From contig JAHDPQ010000061.1 in assembly GCA_018434245.1 (NCBI GenBank), positions 1 to 35,717 on the forward strand: DNA of 35,717 nucleotides, given 5' to 3'. Numbering within the stretch: the stretch's first letter is position 1; the number at the start of each line of letters is the position of its first letter. This DNA is from Oscillospiraceae bacterium. GTDB taxonomy: Bacteria > Bacillota > Clostridia > Oscillospirales > Ruminococcaceae. A program made the position numbers and the translations under genes. The notes under the pieces are model-generated. The model ran no database searches, was not told where the DNA came from, and worked only from the letters and a program-made list of their open reading frames with translations. Below are positions 25,670 through 33,192 of this stretch, in pieces.

Positions 25670-27034
25670 TTGCACGATCTGGAAAAACTGGCTCGGTTTT
25701 CTTCTTCCCTGCGTCTTTCCGCTGTTCCGCAGAACACCCTGGGCGCTGCCCGATTATGCGTACTCGACACCATTGGCTCCGCATTGGGTGCTGCAAACTA
25801 CGAAGAGATTCCCTGTCTTTTTCAGGAGCTTCAACACTGGGATGGCGCCTGCTCCCTGTCTGCTTGGGTGTGGGGGCACAGGGAGCAGGCAGGGGCTTTT
25901 CCTGCTATGTTGTTAAACGGTATTATGGCCCACGCCCTGGAGCTGGATGACGTCCACACTGGTTCCAAATCTCACATTGGGGCCGTTGTGGTTCCCGCTG
26001 CCTGGACCATGGCAGATGCGCTTGGGCGGTCCGGCGCAGCGTTTTTGGAGGCTGTCATTGCAGGTTACGAAGTGATGGCCCGCATTGGAATGGGGATGGA
26101 TGTCTCCAGCAACCGTAAGCGCGGGTGGCATACCACCGGCATTATTGGAACCTTTGGCGCAGCGGCGGCAGCCTGCCATCTGCTCCGGCTGGACTGGCAA
26201 AAAACCCTCTCGGCTTTTGGGATGGCAGGCACTCAGTCTTCGGGGTTATGGGCCTTTTTGGCGGAGGGTTCCACCTGTAAAAAACTGCATCCTGCACGGG
26301 CAGCTGTCAACGGGGCCATTTCGGCTGTTTTGGCAAAAGGCGGCATGACCGGACCTGCCGGTATTCTGGATGCTCAGGACGGCGGGCTTTACCCTGCCGT
26401 CAGCGACTCATTTCAAATGAGCAAGGTGTCTGCCGGCCTTGGAGAAACCTGGGAGATCATGTATATTGATAAAAAGCCTTATCCCTGTTGCCGAACCACC
26501 CACCATGCCATCGACGCGGCTTTATCTCTGCGCAATACCCATGACTTCCGCCTTGAAGATGTTACTTCTATTTTGGTGGAAACTTACGAGGTAGGCGTTC
26601 TGCAGTGCGGATTTGAAAAGTATCCGGAAAGCCCTGTGGAAGCCAAATTCAGCATTCCTTTTACCTGTGCAGCCGCTCTCGTACACGGCAAGATCACCCA
26701 GGAAGAGTTTATGGAGGATGTGATTGCCGATCCATTGGTGAAAAAACTGGCCCAGTCTACCAAAGTGGTTGCAGACCCCCTGTTTAACAACCGGTATCCC
26801 ACACGCTGGGGAAGCAGGATGCATCTTATATTACAAGACGGCAAGGAGCTTATGTGCCAAGTGGATGATATGTCCGGAAGTATCAGGGCTCCTTTGAGCC
26901 AGCAGCAGGAAAAAGACAAATTCATGGGATTGGTAAAAGGGAATCTACCCGACACTCAGGCCAGCCAGTTGCTGCAGGACATTCTAACCATCGAAACCTT
27001 GCCCCGTCTTCCCGAGCTGCGTCGAAACGACTGA
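25670..27034 (+). CDS. MmgE/PrpD-family protein 2
   Basis: About 454 residues from TTG at 25670, nine bases after AAAGGAG; the longer upstream reading begins inside the hairpin region and is not supported. Family features are ARLCVLDTIGSALGAANYEE, MAHALELDDVHTGSKSHIGAVV, GWHTTGIIGTFGAAAAACHLL, KKLHPARAAVNGAISAVLA and YPCCRTTHHAIDAAL. Compared with PrpD protein 1, HPSAAV is replaced by HIGAVV after the Asp pair, so the two copies probably have different substrates or steps. It sits 16 bases before the ybhJ-like gene and is part of the same operon. Confidence 0.88.
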   Translation: MHDLEKLARFSSSLRLSAVPQNTLGAARLCVLDTIGSALGAANYEEIPCLFQELQHWDGACSLSAWVWGHREQAGAFPAMLLNGIMAHALELDDVHTGSKSHIGAVVVPAAWTMADALGRSGAAFLEAVIAGYEVMARIGMGMDVSSNRKRGWHTTGIIGTFGAAAAACHLLRLDWQKTLSAFGMAGTQSSGLWAFLAEGSTCKKLHPARAAVNGAISAVLAKGGMTGPAGILDAQDGGLYPAVSDSFQMSKVSAGLGETWEIMYIDKKPYPCCRTTHHAIDAALSLRNTHDFRLEDVTSILVETYEVGVLQCGFEKYPESPVEAKFSIPFTCAAALVHGKITQEEFMEDVIADPLVKKLAQSTKVVADPLFNNRYPTRWGSRMHLILQDGKELMCQVDDMSGSIRAPLSQQQEKDKFMGLVKGNLPDTQASQLLQDILTIETLPRLPELRRND

Positions 27035-27050
27035 AACAGGAGGTTTTTAC

Positions 27051-29339
27051 ATGATTCGTCTGATCGATTCTCCCCTTTGCTATGACCCTACAGGGACACT
27101 CGTCCCTATGCAAAGCAATCACACTCATCTGCAGGACGCCGTAATTGCAGGACGCGAAAACACCATGGCTTATCGCATTCTGCGCAAGCACAATACCGCT
27201 TCCGGCCCACAGATGCGGTTGAAGTTCGATTCCCTTATTTCCCACGATCTGACCTATGTAGGTGTTATTCAAACGGCTCGAGCAAGCGGCTTGCAGGAAT
27301 TCCCCCTTCCCTACGTCCTGACCAATTGCCACAACAGCCTTTGCGCTGTGGGCGGTACTATCAACCGGGACGACCACATGTTTGGGATGTCGGCCTGCAA
27401 AAAGTATGGCGGTATTTTTGTCCCGGCCAATCAGTCCATCATCCATTCCTATGCGCGGGAAATGCTCAGCGGCTGTGGCCGCATGGTGCTGGGGTCGGAC
27501 AGCCATACGCGATATGGCGCCCTGGGCACTCTGGGCATTGGAGAAGGTGGCGGAGAACTGGTCAAGCAGCTGCTTTGCCGCACCTATGATATAGAGCCGC
27601 CCAAGGTGGTGGCCGTCTGGGTAGAGGGAAGCCCCAAACACGGTGTAGGCCCTCAGGATGTGGCCCTTGCTCTGGTGAAAGCAGTGTTTGCAAACGGGTT
27701 TGTCAAAAACAAAATCTTAGAATTTATCGGCCCGGGAATTGCAAACCTTTCCATGGACTTCCGCAATGGCATTGATGTGATGACCACGGAAACCACCTGT
27801 CTTTCCTCCATCTGGGTCACCGACGAAAAAACCAAAAACTATTTTGCTGCTCATGGGCGGCTGGATGCTTATGCCCCGTTGTCTCCCGAAACGGGAGCCT
27901 GCTATGATAGTGGAGTGGTGCTGAATCTCAGTTCCATCGAGCCGATGATCGCGCTCCCCTTTCATCCCAGCAACGCTTTTTCCATACGGGAATTTCAGGA
28001 AAATGCTGCGGACATTTTGGCGGATGTGGAGCAAAAGGCACAGAAGCAAATCGAGCATCCTTCCCTGCATCTTGATCTGCGCTCCAAGTTGCACGGCGGT
28101 GCTCTGCGGGTGGATCAGGCAGAAATTGCGGGGTGCTCCGGCGGCAGTTTTGAGAATTTGATCAGTGCGGCACGGATTCTAAAAGGCAAAAGCATTCCCA
28201 ACGAGTTTTTTAGCATGAGCGTTTATCCGGCAAGCAACCCGGTTCTCATGGAGCTGGTAAAAAACGGAGCGGCACAGACTCTGATGGAGGCTGGCGTGGT
28301 TCTGAAGCCGTCATTTTGCGGGCCGTGCTTTGGCGCGGGGGATGTGCCCGCCAATGGCGCTCTTGCCATACGGCACACCACCAGGAATTTCCCCAATCGG
28401 GAAGGCTCCAAGCCAAAGGAACTGCAACTGGCCTCTGTTGCATTGATGGATGCCCGCTCCATTGCCGCCACGGCAGCAAACGGCGGATCCCTCACCTCCG
28501 CGGCAGACGTGGATTACGATGATTCCGAGCCAGTTTATCATTTTGATGGTACCCTTTACCGCAACAGTGTGTACAACGGCTTTGGGCAACCCACTCCCCA
28601 AGCCCCCCTTCACTTTGGCCCCAACATTACCGACTGGCCGGAAATGATTGCCCTGCCAGACAATATACTGTTGAAGGTTTGCTCGGTAATTGATGATCCC
28701 GTCACCACCACAGACGAGCTAATCCCTTCTGGGGATGCGGCTTCCTACCGCTCCAACCCAAAACGCATGGCCAATTTTACTCTGTCCCGCCGGGATCCTC
28801 AATATGTGGATGAGGCTCAGGCCTTTTGGCGGCTGGAACAGTTGCGGCAGGCCGGAACCTATACCGGGGAGTTGCTGGCCCTCTCCAAACTGGTTATCTC
28901 CGCTTTAGATAGCGTGGAAGAAATAGAGCGCTTCTTGCAATGCACAGGCCTTGGCAGTGTCATTTACGCCAACAGACCGGGGGATGGTTCTGCGAGAGAG
29001 CAGGCAGCCTCCTGTCAGCGGGTGTTGGGCGGCCTTGCCAATATCAGTGTAGAATACGCCACCAAGCGATACCGCTCCAATCTGATCAACTGGGGTATGC
29101 TTCCCTTCCTTGGGGATCAGGCGTTGGCTTACCTGTTACAAGCCGGCGATCTGCTGTTTTTGCCCAATATTCGACAGGCAGTTCTTTCCGAGCGCCAGCA
29201 GATAGAGGCCATTCTGATCCGAGACGGGGAAAAACAGCAGACCCTCACCCTGTCCCTTGATACACTTTCTGAGGAAGAAGCCTCTATCATTTTATCAGGA
29301 AGCTTGATTAACTATTACGCAAGCGCTTCTCAGGCATAA
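27051..29339 (+). CDS. YbhJ-like hydratase, aconitase superfamily
   Basis: A 762-residue single-chain protein combining the three catalytic domains and a C-terminal swivel domain, like E. coli YbhJ. GSDSHTRYGALGTLGIGEGG lies at 148-167. The cluster ligands are Cys362 in AGCSGGSFEN (instead of the SCTNGR form) and Cys423/Cys426 in FCGPCFGAGD. ALMDARSIAATAANGG near residue 468 and YRSNLINWGMLPF near residue 675 are also characteristic. YbhJ proteins are uncharacterised putative hydratases. Last gene of the LysR-box operon; the ATG follows GGAGG. It probably acts on a tricarboxylate related to that handled by the LeuC/LeuD-like pair. Confidence 0.9.
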   Translation: MIRLIDSPLCYDPTGTLVPMQSNHTHLQDAVIAGRENTMAYRILRKHNTASGPQMRLKFDSLISHDLTYVGVIQTARASGLQEFPLPYVLTNCHNSLCAVGGTINRDDHMFGMSACKKYGGIFVPANQSIIHSYAREMLSGCGRMVLGSDSHTRYGALGTLGIGEGGGELVKQLLCRTYDIEPPKVVAVWVEGSPKHGVGPQDVALALVKAVFANGFVKNKILEFIGPGIANLSMDFRNGIDVMTTETTCLSSIWVTDEKTKNYFAAHGRLDAYAPLSPETGACYDSGVVLNLSSIEPMIALPFHPSNAFSIREFQENAADILADVEQKAQKQIEHPSLHLDLRSKLHGGALRVDQAEIAGCSGGSFENLISAARILKGKSIPNEFFSMSVYPASNPVLMELVKNGAAQTLMEAGVVLKPSFCGPCFGAGDVPANGALAIRHTTRNFPNREGSKPKELQLASVALMDARSIAATAANGGSLTSAADVDYDDSEPVYHFDGTLYRNSVYNGFGQPTPQAPLHFGPNITDWPEMIALPDNILLKVCSVIDDPVTTTDELIPSGDAASYRSNPKRMANFTLSRRDPQYVDEAQAFWRLEQLRQAGTYTGELLALSKLVISALDSVEEIERFLQCTGLGSVIYANRPGDGSAREQAASCQRVLGGLANISVEYATKRYRSNLINWGMLPFLGDQALAYLLQAGDLLFLPNIRQAVLSERQQIEAILIRDGEKQQTLTLSLDTLSEEEASIILSGSLINYYASASQA

Positions 29340-29389
29340 CGATAGTCATATTTCGTTTTCCGTGACAAGGTATTCTGTTTACCTAATCA

Positions 29390-29423
29390 GGGGGGCACTG
29401 TTCCATCAAGTGCCCCCCTTTCT
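29390..29423 (+). terminator. Terminator of the prpD-leuCD-prpD-ybhJ operon
   Basis: GGGGGGCACT (29390-29399) pairs perfectly with AGTGCCCCCC (29409-29418), followed by TTTCT, 50 bases after the ybhJ-like stop codon. Confidence 0.9.
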
Positions 29424-29436
29424 AATTCCAGATAGT

Positions 29437-29504
29437 ACAAAAAGCCCTCTTGATGCAAATTGCAGCGGTAGTAACTGCAATGATAAAGCAATCAAAGAGG
29501 GCTT
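29437..29504 (-). terminator. Terminator of the AbrB-family gene
   Basis: AAGCCCTCTTGAT (29442-29454) pairs with ATCAAAGAGGGCTT (29491-29504) with one bulge, enclosing a smaller TTGCAG/CTGCAA stem. On the minus strand the stem runs into TTTTTGT, so it terminates the gene at 29537-30595. Confidence 0.75.
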
Positions 29505-29536
29505 GGGTATAATCAAAAATATTATGCCTATCCTTT

Positions 29537-30595
29537 TCAGACAAATGGATAAATTCCCGCAAACAGTTGAATCATGGTGGGCATAAAGGCCATGACGCAT
29601 ACATACCGAACGAGCTGCAACAGCATGACCGTGGAAGCATCTCCTCCCAATTCCAGAGAAATCAGCGCCATATCGGAAAGCCCGGCCGGAATGGAAGCAA
29701 ACAAGCTGGTAGGCAGGTCCAAAGAATTGGTCTTGTAAATAAAAAAGGCAAGGACATAGTGCATCACGACACAATTCAAAGCCACAAGTAATACCGGAAG
29801 CAACAGTGTATGGAGCTGACTAACATCCTCCATAGAGACGCCTGTTCCAATTACCGCCCCCGCACAAGCCTGCGCAAGCAAACGAAGGGATTTGGGAAGA
29901 TAGGCCTTGCCTGTTTTGATATGAAAGGCGGCGACAGCAAACATGGAAAACAGGATGGCTCCGGCGGGAAACCCCACAAGCTGTCCAATACCCCCGGATA
30001 TTGCGGCAATCAGCAAAGTTATGATAACGTTTTTGGAGGTATAAGCATCAGGTGGTTTTTCCGGGAGCGATTTCTCCTTAACCGGTATGGTTGTATCCTC
30101 CTTTTGCTTCGCCTTCCCGCAAATTCGGGCAGCCAGCTGCGGCAGCAGTAAAATGGCAATGAAGTAGCGAACCAGCTGAAGTGCTGTGGATTGAGTTGGA
30201 TTTGCCCCTACATCCAAGCTAATCATGGCAATATCGGACATCCCCCCCGGTACAGAGGAAAGAAGCGCTGTCGCAATATCCACCTCAGACACCATATTGA
30301 TGGTAATGCCGGTTAGAAAGCTAAAAAACACTATGCCCAAAAAGAGCTGTAAGGAGGGTTTTATCGTTCTTTTCAAGCCTTTTAAATCACTTTTGTTCAT
30401 TCTCTGTCCAATAAATCCACCGGCTACGGCTTGCACCCCAATCCTGATCCATCGGGGAAAATATCCAATTCCTGTCGTGATTTGGAACACTGCACTGAAT
30501 ATAAGGGATCCCACCATGGCTCCGGCAGGTATATTGCATGTATAAAATAGAAAGGAGCCGGTAAATGCAATAAGAACCGTAAGTAAACAATTCAT
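29537..30595 (-). CDS. AbrB-family membrane protein (putative transporter)
   Basis: A 352-residue membrane protein with about ten segments and an internal duplication: GVQAVAGGFIGQRMN and ALLSSVPGGMSDIAMISLDVG in the first half, LLAQACAGAVIGTGVS and SLFASIPAGLSDMALISLELGGD in the second. This is the AbrB (formerly ammonia monooxygenase) family of unknown transport function, not the DNA-binding AbrB. The start has only weak ribosome sites (AAAGAG ten bases away). A LysR box at 30785-30799 lies 66 bases before the predicted transcription start, tying it to the tricarboxylate genes; an exporter or alternative carrier for a pathway acid is a reasonable guess. Confidence 0.85.
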   Translation of the reverse strand: MNCLLTVLIAFTGSFLFYTCNIPAGAMVGSLIFSAVFQITTGIGYFPRWIRIGVQAVAGGFIGQRMNKSDLKGLKRTIKPSLQLFLGIVFFSFLTGITINMVSEVDIATALLSSVPGGMSDIAMISLDVGANPTQSTALQLVRYFIAILLLPQLAARICGKAKQKEDTTIPVKEKSLPEKPPDAYTSKNVIITLLIAAISGGIGQLVGFPAGAILFSMFAVAAFHIKTGKAYLPKSLRLLAQACAGAVIGTGVSMEDVSQLHTLLLPVLLVALNCVVMHYVLAFFIYKTNSLDLPTSLFASIPAGLSDMALISLELGGDASTVMLLQLVRYVCVMAFMPTMIQLFAGIYPFV

Positions 30596-30732
30596 TCCCC
30601 ATCAACTCTTTAAGATGCTGTAAAAGATACTGCATCCGCTTTATCCCAACGCAAAAAGAGCTGTCTTCTTCACCGCCTTCTCTGTATTTCCATCCGAAAA
30701 TATAATTTCAGCCGCTATTATGCTATAACGTT

Positions 30733-30762
30733 ATTATAGATGTAAGCACAGGGAGCTGTCCA
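30733..30762 (-). promoter_or_regulatory. Promoter of the AbrB-family gene
   Basis: On the minus strand TGGACA (30762-30757), 18-base spacer, perfect TATAAT (30738-30733), predicted +1 near 30726 and a long leader of about 130 bases in which no further element was recognised. Confidence 0.6.
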
Positions 30763-30784
30763 ATAGATAACATGCATACCCTTA

Positions 30785-30799
30785 ATAGGAGGAACCTAT
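30785..30799. promoter_or_regulatory. LysR-type regulator box 4 (AbrB-family gene)
   Basis: Perfect ATAGG-AGGAA-CCTAT centred at 30792, about -66 relative to the predicted start of the AbrB-family gene. The AGGAGG inside the box looks like a ribosome site on the plus strand, but no open frame follows it. Confidence 0.7.
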
Positions 30800-30832
30800 C
30801 GGCGGGACTTTGATACGGATTCTGCCAACCGA

Positions 30833-30873
30833 ATAAAGACTACCGGATACGCATTGAATCCGGTAGTCTTTAT
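30833..30873. terminator. Bidirectional terminator-like perfect hairpin
   Basis: ATAAAGACTACCGGAT (30833-30848) and ATCCGGTAGTCTTTAT (30858-30873) form a perfect 16-bp stem with a nine-base loop and A/T flanks on both sides. No intact gene ends here; it may mark the end of a lost gene. Confidence 0.6.
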
Positions 30874-31062
30874 ATTCAAATCGGTTTTAGCCGATAAGCA
30901 AATTTTTCCCCTTCCATCATAAGGCGATGGAATGCCAGCCCCTATTCACTTCGGTGCAAATAAGACTCGGGCAGTGTTTTTTTCATCCAATAGGCAGATC
31001 GCAGCGGCGGGGGCTTGCGTCAATACAGCTCAACCATCCGCTTTTCCTGATAGGGAATGTGG

Positions 31063-31590
31063 TTTTGCTCCTACTGCAAGATGGTAACCGACAGGCTCAA
31101 GGGAATGCTGGAAAAAGCCATCCCGATTGGGAGATTGTACATACGGCAGCCAATATGGACCCCAGTATTCAGCTGGAGCAAGTCCAGTCTTTTATTGCCC
31201 GGAAGGTTGATTTGATCGTTATTACAGCGGCAGATGCAAACGGTTCCGTTTCCTCCATTGACGCTGCCAACGATGCAGGCATCCCTATCATCACCTTTGT
31301 CAACCCCGTTGATGCCCCCGTCGAAGATCGGATCTTTGTGGGAGCTTCCAACATTCTGTGCGATGAAGGAATTGCCAACTTCCTGCTGGAGCGTTTGCCC
31401 GAAAATGCTAAGGTCTGCATCATGGAAGGCACTCCCGGCCACATCAACGGTGGAGATCGGGTAACCGGCTTTACCAGAGTGAGGACGGAAAAAGCGGCCT
31501 GACGTTGGGACAAGCGCTATGAGTGGATTATTAACATATTCGGACTGGACATGGAATTAATATCGCAGGTAATCCAACAGCTAGAATAAA
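31063..31590 (+). pseudogene. Remnant of a sugar-type (RbsB-like) solute-binding protein gene
   Basis: The best-preserved stretch reads HPDWEIVHTAANMDP, IQLEQVQSFIARKVDLIVI, IDAANDAGIPIITFVNP, RIFVGASNILCDEGIANFLL and KVCIMEGTPGHINGGDRVTGF, the central part of a type-1 periplasmic binding protein. Upstream MVTDRLKGMLEKA fits in another frame. After a frameshift near 31490 SGLTLGQA and YSDWTWN follow with stops, and QVIQQLE ends the homology. There is no signal peptide, start or ribosome site, and no permease or ATPase genes nearby. The remnant is decayed and truncated. Confidence 0.75.
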
Positions 31591-31686
31591 TACGCACAAG
31601 CTCTACGAATAGAAAAAGATTCGAGTGGCTTGGGGGCATTTTCTCCCAGGGCTAGATGTGTACAACTAAGACGCAAGTCTAACAGG

Positions 31687-32001
31687 TTAAGCGAATTGTA
31701 GGATGGTATTATAAGGTCGTTTGCCTTGGTTCCTGTAGCCCTTGTGAGGGCGCTCGGTATTGTGCAGAGCTCGACGCTTTCGTAGAAGTTCTCGCAAAAA
31801 GCTACTCTGAAGAACTCATCCGAGCAGTTTTATTAAACCACTCAATAATCTGTTGGTCTGGGACGACTTGACCTTCATCTGGCGATGCCCAATATCGTTG
31901 GGGGCAAAATAAAGCTCAAGGGGGATGGTTGTGCCGCAGAACTCACGCCCGTTAGCCGTGAGGATGGCACCAACCATAAGCCCGTGCTCCTCGTAGAAGA
32001 C
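31687..32001 (-). mobile_element. Decayed IS transposase fragment (integrase-core, IS481/IS3-like)
   Basis: Minus-strand pieces join into the C-terminal half of a DDE transposase: VFYEEHGLMVGAILTANGRE, ELYFAPNDIGHRQMKVKSSQTN, then in shifted frames EWFNKTAR and DEFFRVAFCENFYESVE, a short deletion, and LHNTERPHKGYRN followed by QGKRPYNTILQFA and a stop at 31687. Several frameshifts and missing residues show it is inactive. The N-terminal half and both IS ends are absent. Confidence 0.7.
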
Positions 32002-32049
32002 AGCACATCATTGTGTATGAGGGCAACCGAATGGCAATGCCATGCCATT

Positions 32050-32361
32050 TTACTCCAGAAACCCCGCACGGCCAAATTGGCGGCGCAAAATTCCAATGGC
32101 CTTTTTCTCGATCCGGGAGACGTAGGAGCGGCTGATGTTTAGCTCCTTGGCCACCTCCCGCTGGGTCATAGGCCTGCGGCAGAACAGACCGTACCGCATC
32201 ACCAGAATCTTCTGCTCCCGGGGAGTGAGATTCTTCTCGATAAAATGGTACATCTTCTCGCTTTTCAGCCGCAGGTCGATATGGTCGAAGATGTTGTCGT
32301 CGTCCGACATAATATCCTGCAGGGTCAGGCTGTTGCCTTCCTTATCGGTGTCGATGGGGTC
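32050..32361 (-). pseudogene. sigK: 3' half of a sigK-like sporulation sigma factor gene
   Basis: The minus-strand frame reads DPIDTDKEGNSLTLQDIM at its upstream end, then SEKMYHFIEKNLTPREQKILVMRYGL and the region-4 helix-turn-helix TQREVAKELNISRSYVSRIEKKAIGILRR. This matches sigma-K from just after region 2.4 to the C-terminus. Upstream the frame meets a stop at 32362-32364, exactly where similarity to sigma-K ends and unrelated sequence begins. In several Bacilli and Clostridia sigK is split by an excisable skin element, so this may be one half of an interrupted gene rather than debris. Regions 1-2 are not in the window. Debris is equally possible because neighbours are remnants. Confidence 0.75.
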
Positions 32362-32460
32362 TCATATGATACGAAATTTCGTCAAACTGATTATGACCGG
32401 ATTTTTGCACCAGTGCTGTATATTCAAATGGATGGCGCACCCGAAAAAGGGACAAGCTGA
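32362..32460 (+). pseudogene. 3' end of an unidentified gene abutting the sigK fragment
   Basis: A plus-strand frame reads SYDTKFRQTDYDRIF then APVLYIQMDGAPEKGTS and a stop at 32458-32460. It looks like a genuine protein C-terminus, but it has no start: leftwards the frame runs into antisense sigma-factor sequence. I do not recognise the family. The junction at 32361/32362 is therefore a recombination point. Confidence 0.45.
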
Positions 32461-32494
32461 TGCCCTTCCACGATATTGGGAGCATATACAGCAA

Positions 32495-32527
32495 ACCCCC
32501 TCCGCATAAATGTCATGCGGAGGGGGT
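32495..32527. terminator. Perfect GC-rich hairpin
   Basis: ACCCCCTCCGCAT (32495-32507) and ATGCGGAGGGGGT (32515-32527) form a perfect 13-bp stem with a seven-base loop, located between two converging 3' ends (the gene end at 32460 and the stop at 32545). It probably serves as terminator, though T runs are lacking. Confidence 0.6.
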
Positions 32528-32544
32528 GAAGGTTGAATGGCCAG

Positions 32545-32880
32545 TTACGTCCAATTCTTAAGGTAGCAGTTTTTTAAACGGAGTAAAATTTCATCACTTG
32601 TTGAGCCGTTGGACTTGTTGTCGAAACAAAGGGTGATGTACATTTTGCTGGCTTCATCATAACGAGAAAGCTGGATCGGCTCATTTTTTTCATCCATGAC
32701 AGCCTCGTATACTCTGCCGTCAAGTTCCATTTTAAGCACATTACCACCGCCTTGCTCTGTGGTAAATGTATATGCGGCGGAGGCTTGCTCGTTGTCTGTC
32801 CTGCGGGAAATACTGCTGAAATCGAGAGCTTGAGCAAACAGGATGATAATTTGTTGCGTTGAAGCGGTTGTTGGAAACAT
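32545..32880 (-). CDS. Small hypothetical protein of mobile-element type
   Basis: A 111-residue protein from ATG 32880, seven bases after GAGGTG. It is acidic and soluble, with KMELDGRVYEAVMDEKNEPI, LSRYDEASKMYITLCFDN and DEILLRLKNCYLKNWT. I do not recognise a characterised family. Upstream, in a different frame, LGLAKSEVPYVSNNRFNATNY also looks protein-like, so a longer ancestral gene starting near 32974 with a frameshift around 32845 is possible. It lies in the mobile right arm. Confidence 0.5.
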   Translation of the reverse strand: MFPTTASTQQIIILFAQALDFSSISRRTDNEQASAAYTFTTEQGGGNVLKMELDGRVYEAVMDEKNEPIQLSRYDEASKMYITLCFDNKSNGSTSDEILLRLKNCYLKNWT

Positions 32881-33096
32881 AAGGCACCTCGCTTTTCGCA
32901 AGGCCAAGATTCGTGTTGGCCGTCACGCGCTGGGCATTCGACTGATACAAAGAAGGTGGCTCTGTTGCGAGCAAGCATATGGATTTTCTTTTTCATACCC
33001 GTTGGGGGCGTTCGTGACGGACACTATCTTTATTCACGGGGGCCGTATCAGCCGAAGCGGAGCGACTGCCCATCGTCAGCCGCTCTACCTTTTGTC

Positions 33097-33122
33097 AGCG
33101 CCGAGGGCGCTTTCTCTATTTT
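33097..33122 (+). terminator. Short intrinsic terminator
   Basis: AGCGCC-GAG-GGCGCT (33097-33111) followed by TTCTCTATTTT. No plus-strand gene is seen immediately before it. Confidence 0.5.
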
Positions 33123-33151
33123 AGCTGGCCACACAGGTGGCTTTTACCAAA

Positions 33152-33192
33152 AAGGGAGCAGGCATCCTTAATTAAGGACGCACTGCTCCCTT
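33152..33192. repeat. Large interrupted palindrome
   Basis: AAGGGAGCAG (33152-33161) pairs with CTGCTCCCTT (33183-33192); between them lies a second perfect palindrome, TCCTTAATTAAGGA (33165-33178). The 41-base structure could be a terminator, a cruciform or a recombination site of the mobile element. Confidence 0.6.

Noticed and set aside
30387-30635. Minus-strand frame of 82 codons overlapping the start of the AbrB-family gene
   Set aside because: Out-of-frame translation of the same DNA with no family match.
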